From Allobosea thiooxidans (GTDB taxonomy: Bacteria > Pseudomonadota > Alphaproteobacteria > Rhizobiales > Beijerinckiaceae), in assembly GCF_900168195.1 (NCBI RefSeq), contig NZ_FUYX01000003.1, positions 62,001-126,000 of the forward strand: 64,000 bases of DNA, in the 5' to 3' direction. A program made the translations under genes and the position numbers. Shown here one piece after another: positions 29,477 to 38,025 of this stretch (within the stretch, counting starts at the first letter, position 1; each line of letters begins with the position of its first letter). The notes below the pieces were generated by a model. That model ran no database searches. It saw only the letters and a list, made by a program, of their open reading frames with translations, and had not been told where the DNA came from.

Positions 29477-30694
29477 GTGCGCGCAGTGATCATCAGCGAT
29501 TTCGGCTCGGTCAACGGTGGCGCCGCCAAGGTCGCCATCGAGAGCGCGCGCGGTCTTGCCGAAGCGGGCGTCGAGATCGTCTTCGCCTGTGCCATCGGCC
29601 CCGTTTCCGAACGACTCGACCATCCGCTGATCAGCGTCGCCTGCTTCGACGGGGAGGACATCTGGCAGGTCGGCAGCAAGCTCGCCGCGGCCAGGCAAGG
29701 GGTCTGGAACGCGCGGGCCTACCGCTTCCTGACCGAACTTCTGGCGCGCCAGCCACGCCAGGACACGCTCGTCCACCTGCACCAGTGGACCAAGGCCTTC
29801 AGCCCGGCCGCGATCGCGGCTGCCGGCGAAAGCGGGCTGCCGGTCGCGATCACCATGCACGACTATTTCTCCTTCTGCCCGGTCGGTAGCTATTTCGACT
29901 ACAAGGCCAATGCGCCCTGCCGAAAAAAGCCGATGTCCGCGGGCTGCATCGCCAGCAACTGCGACAGGGCTTCCTATCTCCACAAGCTCGTCCGGGTCGC
30001 GCGCCAATGGCGTTCCGACGCGGCGATGCAGAAGCTCTCCGCACCGCTCTTCATCCATGTCAGCGATTTCGCCTGCCGCTTCGCCGAGCCCTTCCTGCCG
30101 AAGCGGGCGCGCCATGTCGTGGTCGAGAACATGATGGAGGCGCAGAAGCTGCGACCCGCCGACGTGGCGGCCAATCGGCATGCGCTCTTCCTCGGGCGCT
30201 TCACCCAGGAGAAGGCCGGCGATGTCCTGGCGCAGGCAGCGGCGGATGCCGGCATGCCGGTGCGCTTCGTCGGCGAGGGGGAACTGGCGGAGGCGATCGC
30301 ACGGATCAACCCGCAGGCCGAGATCCGCGGCTGGGTGCCGGCCGACCAGGTCTTTCACGAGATCGCGCAGGCGCGTTGCCTGGTGCTGCCCTCGCTCTGG
30401 TACGAGCCCGGCCCGCTGGTGATCGCCGAGGCACGCTCCCTCGGCGTGCCGGTCGTCCTGGCGCGGAGCACGGGGCCGGCGAGCTGGGTCGTCGATGGCG
30501 AGGACGGTCTCCTTGTCGATGGCGGCGACGTCGCGGGGCTGTCGGCCGCGCTTGCCGAGCTGAAGGGCGACGAGCGCGCACGCGCCATGGGCGCAGCAGC
30601 CTATCGCCGCTACTGGGCCGATCCGCTGACGACGGAGCGGCATGTCCGGCGCACGGTCGCGAGCTATCGCGGCCTTCTCGACGACAGGCATTGA
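29477..30694 (+). CDS. Glycosyltransferase family 4 (GT-B)
   Basis: A 405-residue GT-B fold enzyme. N-terminal domain: RAVIISDFGSVNGGAAKVAIE, with the Gly-rich acceptor loop. The C-terminal domain has ALFLGRFTQEKAGDVLAQA and the donor-binding E-x7-E stretch SLWYEPGPLVIAEARSLGVP. A Cys-containing region (about 140-170: MHDYFSFCPVGSYFDYK, then CRKKPMSAGCIASNC) resembles that of some GT4 proteins acting on surface polysaccharides. GTG 29477 has GGGAGG 7 bases upstream. Last gene of the glycan operon; it converges with glnA, whose terminator lies just after it. Confidence 0.88.
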   Translation: MRAVIISDFGSVNGGAAKVAIESARGLAEAGVEIVFACAIGPVSERLDHPLISVACFDGEDIWQVGSKLAAARQGVWNARAYRFLTELLARQPRQDTLVHLHQWTKAFSPAAIAAAGESGLPVAITMHDYFSFCPVGSYFDYKANAPCRKKPMSAGCIASNCDRASYLHKLVRVARQWRSDAAMQKLSAPLFIHVSDFACRFAEPFLPKRARHVVVENMMEAQKLRPADVAANRHALFLGRFTQEKAGDVLAQAAADAGMPVRFVGEGELAEAIARINPQAEIRGWVPADQVFHEIAQARCLVLPSLWYEPGPLVIAEARSLGVPVVLARSTGPASWVVDGEDGLLVDGGDVAGLSAALAELKGDERARAMGAAAYRRYWADPLTTERHVRRTVASYRGLLDDRH

Positions 30695-30715
30695 ATCGGG
30701 GCGCCGGCCGGGCCC

Positions 30716-30745
30716 AACAAAAAACCGGGGCGTCGCCGCCCCGGT
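30716..30745 (-). terminator. Intrinsic terminator of glnA
   Basis: Perfect 9-base stem ACCGGGGCG / CGCCCCGGT (30724-30732, 30737-30745) with a TCGC loop. Read on the minus strand it is followed by T6, so it terminates glnA transcription about 65 bases after the stop. On the plus strand it has no U-tract, so it serves the GT4 gene poorly. Confidence 0.9.
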
Positions 30746-30811
30746 GGAGGCCAGCCGCGGAGCCGCGGCCGGGAGGATGCCGTGGCCGGCCTCAAGAGCC
30801 GGCCGAAGCCC

Positions 30812-32221
30812 TCAGTAGGAGTAGTACATCGCGAACTCGACCGGGTGCGGCGTCATCTCGAAACGCGCCACATCCTGCATCTTGAGCTCGATATAGCTCT
30901 CGATGAAGTCGTCGTTGAAGACGCCGCCGGCCTTGAGGAAGGCATTGTCCTTCTTGAGCGCTTCCAGCGCCTCGCGCAGCGAACCGCAGACGGTCGGGAT
31001 CTTCTTCAGCTCGCGCGGCGGCAGGTCGTAGAGGTCCTTGTCCATCGCCGGGCCCGGATCGATCTTGTTCACGATGCCGTCGAGGCCGGCCATCAGCATG
31101 GCCGCGAAGGCGAGATAGGGGTTCGCCATCGGATCGGGGAAGCGGACCTCGACGCGCTTGGCCTTCGGCGAGGTCGTCCACGGAATACGGCAGGACGCCG
31201 AGCGGTTGCGTGCCGAATAGGCGAGCAGCACCGGAGCCTCATAGCCCGGGACGAGGCGCTTGTAGGAGTTGGTCGAGGGGTTGGTGAAGGCGTTCAGCGA
31301 CTTGGCGTGCTTGATGATGCCGCCGATGTACCACAGGCACTCCTGCGACAGGTCGGCGTATTTGTTGCCCGCGAAGACCGGCTTGCCGTTCTTCCAGATC
31401 GACTGGTGGACATGCATGCCCGAGCCGTTGTCGCCATAGATCGGCTTCGGCATGAAGGTCGCGGTCTTGCCGTAGCTCTGGGCGACGTTGTGGATCGCAT
31501 ACTTGTAGACCTGCATCAGGTCGGCGGTCTTCACCAGCGTGTCGAACTTCATGCCGAGCTCATGCTGGGCCGAGGCGACCTCGTGATGGTGCTTCTCGAC
31601 GGTGACGCCCATGGACTGCATCGCAGCCAGCATCTCGCCGCGCATATCCTGCGCCGAATCCTGCGGCGGGACCGGGAAGTAGCCACCCTTGGTGGCGATG
31701 CGGTGGCCGAGATTGCCGCCCTCATAGTCGGCATAGCCGTTGGTCGGCAGCTCGATGTTATCGAGCTTGAAGCCGGTGTGGTACGGGTCGGCGGCGATCT
31801 TGACGTCGTCGAAGACGAAGAACTCGGCCTCGGGGCCGACATAGACCGTGTCGCCGATGCCGGTGGACTTCAGATAGGCCTCGGCCTTCTTGGCGATGCC
31901 GCGCGGATCGCGGCCATAGGGCTCGCCCGTCGCCGGCTCGAGCACGTCGCAGTTGATCACCATCGTGGCCGCCGAGAAGAACGGGTCCATCGTCGCGGTG
32001 GTCGGATCCGGCATCAGCAGCATGTCGGACTCGTTGATCGCCTTCCAGCCGGCGATCGACGAGCCGTCGAACATCGTGCCCTCGGCGAAGATGTCCTCGT
32101 CGATCATGCCGACGTCGAAGGTCACGTGCTGCCACTTGCCGCGCGGGTCGGTGAAGCGGAAGTCGACGTATTTGACGTCATTTTCTTTGATCGCCTTGAG
32201 GACATCCTTGGCGCTCTTCAT
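30812..32221 (-). CDS. glnA: Glutamine synthetase type I
   Basis: A 469-residue dodecameric enzyme that makes glutamine from glutamate, ammonia and ATP. Conserved blocks: [45 protein letters not shown], the ATP/glutamate region with NRSASCRIP, and [18 protein letters not shown]. The adenylylation tyrosine is Tyr398 in [10 protein letters not shown], so activity should be controlled by GlnE adenylylation, and through it by GlnB. It follows glnB after 100 bases on the same strand, the usual alphaproteobacterial glnBA operon, and ends in a strong terminator. Confidence 0.97.
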   Translation of the reverse strand: MKSAKDVLKAIKENDVKYVDFRFTDPRGKWQHVTFDVGMIDEDIFAEGTMFDGSSIAGWKAINESDMLLMPDPTTATMDPFFSAATMVINCDVLEPATGEPYGRDPRGIAKKAEAYLKSTGIGDTVYVGPEAEFFVFDDVKIAADPYHTGFKLDNIELPTNGYADYEGGNLGHRIATKGGYFPVPPQDSAQDMRGEMLAAMQSMGVTVEKHHHEVASAQHELGMKFDTLVKTADLMQVYKYAIHNVAQSYGKTATFMPKPIYGDNGSGMHVHQSIWKNGKPVFAGNKYADLSQECLWYIGGIIKHAKSLNAFTNPSTNSYKRLVPGYEAPVLLAYSARNRSASCRIPWTTSPKAKRVEVRFPDPMANPYLAFAAMLMAGLDGIVNKIDPGPAMDKDLYDLPPRELKKIPTVCGSLREALEALKKDNAFLKAGGVFNDDFIESYIELKMQDVARFEMTPHPVEFAMYYSY

Positions 32222-32321
32222 CTCAGCATTCCTCTTGCCAGCAGTTTCTCAAACTCGTGGGTCGCGGCTGGCTCCGGTCCAGCCTCGACCTTTGATCCCT
32301 AATGATGCGGGGGGAAGGTCC

Positions 32322-32708
<387 letters not shown>

Positions 32709-32850
32709 TCATCGATTGCGCGGGGCTTCGGCGCACCGATCCGGTAGCGCGCTCAGCTCCGACGCTTTCATCCTCTGCTCATAGCATCGGCGAAGACGCC
32801 CCGCCATGCGGCAGGCCCGAGCGACCCGCCTCCCGATGGGGCAAGAAACA

Positions 32851-32871
32851 GCACAAAAAATAATCATGTGC
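32851..32871. promoter_or_regulatory. AT-rich palindromic patch upstream of glnB
   Basis: GCAC-N13-GTGC surrounding AAAAAATAATCAT, a rare AT-rich patch in this window, about 190 bases before the glnB start and about 85 before the divergent NAD(P)HX repair gene. It recalls an NtrC half-site pair (GCAC/GTGC) but the spacing is too wide for the usual site. No clear sigma-54 box (GG-N10-GC) was found. Best read as part of a divergent promoter region. Confidence 0.25.
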
Positions 32872-32954
32872 CTATTCTGCGACCATTGTCGATCATTCGG
32901 CATCCCTTGCCCGGCAGGGCCGTGCCGTCCGATGCTGTCGCCGGTGGAAGGACC

Positions 32955-34463
32955 GTGAACGAAGCAATGCAAGCAACCGAACTCGCCCTGCTCTCGACCG
33001 GGCAGATGCAGCAGGCGGACGCGATGACGATCGCGGCAGGCAGGCCGGGGATCGTCCTGATGGAGCGGGCCGGCGCGGCCGTCGCGGCAGCGGCCTTGGC
33101 GCGCAGCGCGGAAGGCGCCGCCATCACCGTCGTCTGCGGGCCCGGCAACAATGGCGGAGACGGCTTCGTCGCCGCCCGCATCCTGCGCGAGCGCGGCCGG
33201 CAGGTCCGCGTCCTTCTGCACGGACGCCTGGAAGCGCTGACCGGCGACGCTGCTGCGGCCTCTGCGCGCTGGGACGGCCCGATCCTGCCACTGGCGCGGA
33301 TCCGCGAAGCGCCGGGCTATCTCTTCATCGATGCCCTGTTCGGAGCCGGACTGACGCGGGCCCTCGCCGGCGAGGCGGCGGCCGCGGTCGCCTTCATGAA
33401 CGAAACGGGACGGCCGATCATCGCCGTCGATGTGCCGAGCGGGGTTTCCGGCGATACCGGTCAGGTCGACGGCATCGCGGTGAAGGCGAGCGAGACGGTG
33501 ACCTTCTTCCGGCTGAAGCCCGGCCATCTGCTGCTTCCCGGGCGAAGCCTGTGCGGGCATGTCAGCCTGAGCGACATCGGAATCTTGCCGGAAGCCGCGG
33601 CCGGCGCAGCAACGTTCCGCAATGATGTCGGGCTCTGGCGCGACGTCTGGCCGCGGCACGGGCTCGATACGCACAAGTTCCGGCGCGGTGCCGTCGCGGT
33701 CGTGGCGGGGGGAGTGGCCGGTGTCGGCGCTCCGCGCCTGAGCGCACGGGCCGCGCTCAGGATCGGGGCCGGGCTCGCGACGATCCTGTGCGAGCCCGCG
33801 GCCCTGATGGCGCACGCTGCCCGCGGGCCGGATGCGCTGATGCAGCGCTCCGCCGCCGATGCCGCCGCGCTGACGGCCTTCCTCGACGATCCGCGCGTGT
33901 CGGCCGTCCTTGCGGGGCCGGCATTGGGGCTCGGCGAACGTGGGGCCGAACTGGTCGGCGCGATCGCCGGCTGCGCCACGCCTGCGGTCCTCGATGCCGA
34001 TGCCCTGACCCTGCTGGCGAGAGCGCCGGGCGGGGCGGCCGCGCTGCTGGCGGGTCGCCGTGCGGCTTGTGTGCTCACGCCCCATGAAGGCGAATTCCAG
34101 CGGCTGTTTGGCGGAGAAGCCGGCATCGCCAAGGAGCGCTCGAAGCTGGAGCGGGCTCGCAAGGCTGCCCGGCGTTGCGGGGCGATCGTCGTCTACAAGG
34201 GAGCCGACACGGTGGTCGCCGCGCCCGATGGCCGGGCGGCGATCAACACGACCGGCGGCCCGGCGCTCGCGACGGCGGGGTCCGGCGACGTGCTGGCGGG
34301 CCTGATCTGCGGGTTGCTGGCGCAGGGGATGCCGGCCTTCGAGGCGAGCTGCGCAGCCGCCTGGCTTCATGGCCGCGCCGGCGAGCGCCTGGGAATCGGG
34401 CTGATCGCGGACGACCTGCCCGAGGCGATCCCGGCCCTGATGCGGGAAACGCTGCCGGTCTGA
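32955..34463 (+). CDS. nnr: Bifunctional NAD(P)HX epimerase / ADP-dependent NAD(P)HX dehydratase
   Basis: About 502 residues in two enzymes joined end to end. The N-terminal YjeF_N epimerase (about 8-220) has CGPGNNGGDGFVAARIL and VDVPSGVSGDTG. The C-terminal carbohydrate-kinase-like dehydratase (about 235-500) has LTPHEGEFQRLFG and the nucleotide site NTTGGPALATAGSGDVLAG. Together they repair hydrated NADH and NADPH. The start is uncertain: GTG 32955 follows GGAAGGA closely, ATG 32967 is also possible, and an ATG at 32868 would extend through the AT-rich promoter region. Divergent from glnB. Confidence 0.9.
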   Translation: MNEAMQATELALLSTGQMQQADAMTIAAGRPGIVLMERAGAAVAAAALARSAEGAAITVVCGPGNNGGDGFVAARILRERGRQVRVLLHGRLEALTGDAAAASARWDGPILPLARIREAPGYLFIDALFGAGLTRALAGEAAAAVAFMNETGRPIIAVDVPSGVSGDTGQVDGIAVKASETVTFFRLKPGHLLLPGRSLCGHVSLSDIGILPEAAAGAATFRNDVGLWRDVWPRHGLDTHKFRRGAVAVVAGGVAGVGAPRLSARAALRIGAGLATILCEPAALMAHAARGPDALMQRSAADAAALTAFLDDPRVSAVLAGPALGLGERGAELVGAIAGCATPAVLDADALTLLARAPGGAAALLAGRRAACVLTPHEGEFQRLFGGEAGIAKERSKLERARKAARRCGAIVVYKGADTVVAAPDGRAAINTTGGPALATAGSGDVLAGLICGLLAQGMPAFEASCAAAWLHGRAGERLGIGLIADDLPEAIPALMRETLPV

Positions 34464-34479
34464 GACCGCGCAGAAACAA

Positions 34480-34501
34480 GCCCGCCCCGGCAGGGGCGGG
34501 C
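34480..34501. terminator. Hairpin terminator between nnr and the PRC-barrel gene
   Basis: Perfect 9-base stem GCCCGCCCC / GGGGCGGGC with a GGCA loop, lying between two convergent stop codons. U-tracts are weak on both sides (TTGTTTC on the minus strand, GATTTG on the plus), so it is better for the minus-strand gene. Confidence 0.7.
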
Positions 34502-34524
34502 CCGGATTTGACTGGTCGACCGGA

Positions 34525-35076
34525 TCAGGAGCCGGAATAGGTGACCGCGGGAGCTTCCTTGAGCTGGTCCTTGGTCAGCGTGATCTTGCCGTGATCCGGA
34601 TACATGGCCGGAGCCTTGGGCGCAGCAGCCGCCGGCGGGGCCGACGCCGTACCAGCTCCGGTGCCGGCGGTCCCGCCGCCTGCGGCAGGGGCGGGGGCTG
34701 CAGGAGCCATCGGCTGATCGCTCCAGCTTACCTGCTCGAAGGGAATCGCGACATCCTTCGAGCCGATGCCGAGGAAGCCGCCGACGCCGACCGTGACCAT
34801 CTCGACCTTACCGGACTTGTCGAAGACCAGCTCGGTCACGTCGCCGACCTTCTTGTCGTCGGGGCCGTAGATGTCGACGCCGATCAGCTTGCTCGCCCGC
34901 CACTTGCCCTTGCCCGCCAGGTTGTTCTCCGGCATCGCCGGCTTGCTGGCAGGGGTGGCGGCCGGGGCCGCGGGGGTCGAAGAAGAGGAGGGCGGCGTCG
35001 GGGCGCTGGTCTGCGCCACGGCCGTGGCCGCAAGAAGCCCCGCGCCGACAGAAGCGAATACGATGCGTTTGAACAT
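34525..35076 (-). CDS. Secreted PRC-barrel domain protein
   Basis: A 183-residue protein with a Sec signal peptide (FKRIVFASVGAGLLAATAVAQ, cleavage near residue 22), a low-complexity Ser/Pro/Ala/Thr stretch, then a PRC-barrel (about 65-125: ASKLIGVDIYGPDDKKVGDV, VTVGVGGFLGIGSKDVAIPF) and a second Pro/Ala-rich tail. Periplasmic PRC-barrel proteins of this shape are frequent in Rhizobiales and often belong to the general stress regulon; the exact role is unknown. The start at 35076 has an ideal AGGAGGA 7 bases upstream. A possible EcfG-type promoter lies about 190 bases further up. Confidence 0.85.
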   Translation of the reverse strand: MFKRIVFASVGAGLLAATAVAQTSAPTPPSSSSTPAAPAATPASKPAMPENNLAGKGKWRASKLIGVDIYGPDDKKVGDVTELVFDKSGKVEMVTVGVGGFLGIGSKDVAIPFEQVSWSDQPMAPAAPAPAAGGGTAGTGAGTASAPPAAAAPKAPAMYPDHGKITLTKDQLKEAPAVTYSGS

Positions 35077-35271
35077 TTCTTCCTCCTGGATTTTCCGCAG
35101 TGGTGCGGGCTGGTTGAACAACGATCGACACGCGATTTTGTTCATCACGACTTCGTGACAACTATCGATCGATGGGTATGCCGGCGCGATAATCCTTCGC
35201 GCGAAGCTAGCCACGCGTGCGAAATCGAATGTTTGATCACGGCACGAGCGCGTGCTCGAATGCCAGCCTGA

Positions 35272-35296
35272 AACGCCGCGGGAGCGGCGCTGTTCC
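35272..35296 (-). promoter_or_regulatory. Candidate EcfG (general stress) promoter for the PRC-barrel gene
   Basis: On the minus strand GGAAC (35296-35292), a 16-base spacer, then CGTT (35275-35272): an exact match to the alphaproteobacterial EcfG consensus GGAAC-N16-CGTT. It would give an untranslated leader near 190 bases, which is long. One such match is expected by chance in a window this size, so context is the main support. Confidence 0.35.
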
Positions 35297-35311
35297 CGCC
35301 GGGAGGCCGTT

Positions 35312-35518
35312 ATGTCGTCCGCTACCGTCACCATCCGCTTGCGTGAAGAGGATATCGCTGCGCTGGACCGCTATATCGCGGCGCAGGGGCGCGGCCGGTC
35401 ACGCGCCGATCTGGTCGCGGAAATCGTCTCGCGATGGACGGCCGGCCGGAAGGAGGCCGCCCTGCCACACGACGAAGGAATGCGCCCGGAGGAGCTCAAT
35501 GCGAGCAACGATTCCTGA
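35312..35518 (+). CDS. Ribbon-helix-helix (CopG-like) small protein
   Basis: A 68-residue protein. Residues about 1-45 fit a ribbon-helix-helix DNA-binding fold: a beta strand SATVTIRLREEDIAALDRYI, then helices GRSRADLVAEIVSRW. Such proteins act as dimers on operators and are often antitoxins or autorepressors. No toxin gene overlaps it; the next gene (35536-35703) is convergent and 17 bases away. GGGAGG 6 bases before ATG 35312 decides the start; an upstream in-frame ATG at 35252 lies in the possible EcfG promoter. Confidence 0.72.
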   Translation: MSSATVTIRLREEDIAALDRYIAAQGRGRSRADLVAEIVSRWTAGRKEAALPHDEGMRPEELNASNDS

Positions 35519-35535
35519 AGGGCGCGGACGGCCGG

Positions 35536-35703
35536 TCAGTCGTCGGCGTCGTCGCGCCGGAGCTCGAAGGCCAGCATCGCCTCGGCCAGAGCCTCGAGTT
35601 CACGCTCCTTCTCGCCGCTGTCGGGCATGGCGTTGAGCTCCTTCACTCGCTGCTGGGCGCGGTCATAGTCCTCATCGGTGTGGATCACGATTGGCAGTTT
35701 CAC
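35536..35703 (-). CDS. Small acidic protein resembling the N-terminus of HigA-type antitoxins
   Basis: A 55-residue protein, KLPIVIHTDEDYDRAQQRVKE followed by an acidic helix ELEALAEAMLAFELRRDDADD. The pattern I-x-T-x-x-DYD-x-A, a helix, then a second acidic helix with L-x-x-L-A resembles the stretch that precedes the helix-turn-helix in some HigA/YgjM-like antitoxins, but here no DNA-binding domain follows. GTG 35703 was chosen because AGGAGA lies 7 bases upstream. It is convergent with the ribbon-helix-helix gene. Function unknown. Confidence 0.6.
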   Translation of the reverse strand: MKLPIVIHTDEDYDRAQQRVKELNAMPDSGEKERELEALAEAMLAFELRRDDADD

Positions 35704-35924
35704 ATCGGTCTCCTGGTCGCGGTCGAAAGGGCAGGGCGGATGGCGCGCCATCTCGCGCCACGGTTTCGCGATCGTGACGGGGCGTCGCCTCGCCGTCCCC
35801 GCCGCCCGCCGGGGGGCTGCCGCGGGATGACGGCAGCTGCAGGTCTCGCCTGGGGCTTAAGCCTTCGGCAAGGGCAGGGCCGTCATCATGGACGTCGATT
35901 GCCATGTTGGGAAGGAACGCCGTG

Positions 35925-36200
35925 ATGAAGAGGCTGCTGGCCCTGACGCTGCTGTCCGGCTTCGCCGTGGCGGCCGGGCCGCAGGGCGCCTCGGCCTTCT
36001 GGCAGCGCTCGCAGGTTTCCCGTTGCAACGACGCCACCACCGAGGCCGAGCGCCAGCACCTGCGCTGCTGGGAGCTCAACGCCTATGCCGATCCCGGCTG
36101 GCCGGCGCTTGGCGTCGGCGGGGCGGGCGGAGCCTATTTCCTCGGGCCGGCGCCCGGCGCCCGCTGGCGGAAGGGCGGCGTGACCCAGAGATTGGGATAG
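35925..36200 (+). CDS. Small secreted protein, hypothetical
   Basis: A 91-residue protein with a clear Sec signal peptide (KRLLALTLLSGFAVAAGPQGASA, cut near residue 24) and a 67-residue mature part containing two Cys (SRCNDATTEAERQHLRC), likely a disulfide, then a Gly/Pro/Ala-rich end. No family is recognised. Start: ATG 35925 (or GTG 35922) has GGAAGGA 8 bases upstream; the in-frame ATG at 35904 precedes that site. Flanked by small genes of unknown role. Confidence 0.62.
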   Translation: MKRLLALTLLSGFAVAAGPQGASAFWQRSQVSRCNDATTEAERQHLRCWELNAYADPGWPALGVGGAGGAYFLGPAPGARWRKGGVTQRLG

Positions 36201-36722
36201 CGGTCGTCAGGAGCAGGCTTGCATGCCGCGCCTCCTGCGCGAAGCGAAAGCCGGCGGGACCGGCCCGAATGCGAGGAGCCGGAGATCGCGCAATCCACAA
36301 TGGCGCTGCGATTTCGGGATTGAACAAGGGCGCTCGCCCGGGATTTCCCCAGAACGGGGTCCCGCAGACGGCCGCCGCCTGAATTCTGGATCTGGTTCGC
36401 CATAGGCGCGGCGATCACCGTTCTGTTTGCTGCCTATCTGGCCATCGATGATCTGGGGATCGCCGCGCTGGCCAGCCTGCCTGCGGACCGTCGTGGCGAG
36501 GCCGCCCTGCGTTGCCGCCACTGCTTTCGGCTCATCAAACGGCCACAATAGGTCATTAAGAAGCCTGCATCGAACCGAGTTATTCGGCTGGCTTCGCCGC
36601 GACAGGCGTGCCCCACTTTCCACTCTTTCGACAATTGAGTGCCGCTCGGCGGCATGCTGCCGCCGGCATTGCGCCCGGCGGCCTTACGGGCAGCGCGGAA
36701 ACCCGCGCGCCATTGGACTGAT
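36201..36722. other. Gene-poor stretch with a start-less open frame
   Basis: No convincing gene lies between the secreted protein and the next small gene. A plus-strand frame is open from 36324 to a TAG at 36549-36551. Its second half reads like a real small membrane protein: a hydrophobic segment beginning PEFWIWFAIGAAITVLFAAY, then a C-terminal CRHC motif (ALRCRHCFRLIKRPQ). It lacks any ATG, GTG or TTG in frame after the stop at 36321. It may be a gene remnant, a frameshifted gene or chance. Nothing else is seen here. Confidence 0.35.
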
Positions 36723-36881
36723 ATGAAAAACACAACCCGATACGAACACAAGAACACCAAGCGCGTTACTCCATCGGCCTCGCGCCCCTTGCCTCCGAAA
36801 TCTCTACCCGGCTGGAAGCCGGAATCTTGCGGCCTCTCGCGCGAGGAACTGCGCGAGATCGTCGCGCAGATCATGGGCTGA
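36723..36881 (+). CDS. Small basic hypothetical protein
   Basis: A 52-residue candidate, basic in its first half (KNTTRYEHKNTKRV) and ending in a short helix SREELREIVAQIMG. No ribosome binding site is obvious before ATG 36723 and no family is recognised. Its support is position: it ends 10 bases before the DUF4167-like gene, on the same strand, with the GAGGAGA of that gene overlapping the gap, so the two could form a small operon. Confidence 0.4.
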   Translation: MKNTTRYEHKNTKRVTPSASRPLPPKSLPGWKPESCGLSREELREIVAQIMG

Positions 36882-36891
36882 GGAGAACACC

Positions 36892-37095
36892 ATGAACCGC
36901 AATGATCGCAAGCCGACGGATGGATTCAGGCGCGATCAGGTTGCTCGACGGGCAGGCGCGGGCCTGCAGATGCGCTACGACCGCGCCCTGGCGCTTGCGC
37001 GAGGGTGCGAAGCCATAGGCGACCGGGTCGAAGCCGAACGCTTTTACCAGCAGGCCGATCACCTGCGTCGCCTGCTGAACAGCGAAGCTGCCTAG
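36892..37095 (+). CDS. Short DUF4167-like protein
   Basis: A 67-residue protein. The central part MRYDRALALARGCEAIGDR and VEAERFYQQADHLRRL follows the DUF4167 pattern (Y-x-x-x-L-A-L-A-R...GD-x-VEAE-x-YYQ-A-x-H) seen in longer rhizobial proteins that also carry low-complexity tails. Here only the core motif is kept. The charged Asn/Arg/Lys-rich N-terminus might bind nucleic acid. AGGAGA lies 6 bases before ATG 36892. The function of the family is unknown. Confidence 0.68.
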   Translation: MNRNDRKPTDGFRRDQVARRAGAGLQMRYDRALALARGCEAIGDRVEAERFYQQADHLRRLLNSEAA

Positions 37096-37346
37096 AAGGC
37101 CCTCCAAAGGCCGCGCGGCATCCTTGGCGGCGCGGGAGCGGGGGACGAGTATCGAACACGGCCCAGCCGCTTGCTCATCCCATCCACGCGGGCAGGGAAG
37201 CCGAGATCGCCCCAGGGGAAATGGTCACGGCCCGTTACCGAGCTGGTCGGAAGATTCGCTCATCCCGGCGCGGAGACGGTTTCCCAAAGCCTGATCGGGA
37301 AGCGGGGGAGGCAAAGCCTCGATACGCGGGCCGGGGCTTGCGGTGG

Positions 37347-37418
37347 TGAGCGGGGTGGGGATCGAACCCACGACCACATGATTAAAAGTCACGTGCTCTA
37401 CCACTGAGCTACCCGCCC
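37347..37418 (-). tRNA. tRNA-Lys (anticodon UUU)
   Basis: Reads GGGCGGG TA GCTC ... on the minus strand. The acceptor stem GGGCGGG pairs with CCCGCTC (one G-U), the D arm is GCTC/GAGC, the anticodon loop is CTTTTAA with anticodon TTT, the stem is CGTGA/TCATG, and the T arm is GTGGG-TTCGATC-CCCAC. 72 bases up to the discriminator A; CCA is not encoded (next bases CCG). It stands alone between a DUF4167-like gene and the ftsB-like gene. Confidence 0.96.
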
Positions 37419-37545
37419 TCACCGCGCCGTGACATACGGAGGTGCTGGGCGCGGGTCAACTCTTCGAGGAAGATGTCACCAGCACCTTCCACCGCCCGCC
37501 GCGCGCGTTAACCGACCGGAAACCAAGCCGTCATAGCGTTGCGAC

Positions 37546-37857
37546 ATGGTCATCCGTCGCGGTCTCCGGTCCATCTTCGTGACTTTGGCGCTCTACCTCG
37601 TGTCGGGCGCGGCCGTCGCCTATTTCATGTTCCACGCCCAGCATGGCGCGCGCGGCCTCGAGGCGCGCGGCGCCGTGCGCGAGTCGCTGCGCGACCTCGA
37701 GGCGGAGCTCGCAAGCCTGGTCGCCGAGCGCAAATCCTGGGAACGACACCTCGCGCTCGTCCGCGACGAGGCGGTCGATCGCGACCTCCTCGAGGAGAAT
37801 GCCCGCAACGTCCTCGGCCGGACCCACAAGAACGACGTCGTCGTCATGGGCCGCTGA
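37546..37857 (+). CDS. FtsB/DivIC-like septum formation initiator
   Basis: A 103-residue single-pass inner membrane protein: short N-terminus, one membrane helix (about 9-30), then a periplasmic coiled coil (about 38-72: LRDLEAELASLVAERKSWERH) and a C-terminal stretch RDLLEENARNVLGRTHKND. It matches the FtsB/DivIC family (septum formation initiator), which with FtsL and FtsQ links and activates septal peptidoglycan synthesis. In many alphaproteobacteria this gene sits before the pyruvate dehydrogenase genes, as here. ATG 37546. Confidence 0.88.
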   Translation: MVIRRGLRSIFVTLALYLVSGAAVAYFMFHAQHGARGLEARGAVRESLRDLEAELASLVAERKSWERHLALVRDEAVDRDLLEENARNVLGRTHKNDVVVMGR

Positions 37858-38025
37858 TCACGGCCGGATTTAGTTCCGGACGTATCGATTAACTTGATTT
37901 CGGTTATGCGCTGAGCTGCCTTTGTTTTCAAAGGTTTAGTTCATGCTGCAATGCGAGATAGCGTGCTCGCCAAGGTTTTTGCGATCCTCTACAACAAAGG
38001 TCGAATGACCTTGGAGGACCGCCTG

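Noticed and set aside
32709..34370. 553-codon open frame antisense to nnr
   Set aside because: Low-complexity Arg/Gly/Ala/His composition, no motif, complete overlap with a conserved bifunctional enzyme.
36207..36623. 138-codon minus-strand frame in the gene-poor stretch
   Set aside because: No ribosome binding site, no motif, Arg/Ser/Pro-rich composition; the opposite strand looks slightly more gene-like.
37171..37407. Small open frame running through the tRNA-Lys region
   Set aside because: It reads across the antisense of a tRNA gene and ends in the sequence often seen as a false protein (GGDRTHDHMIKSH).
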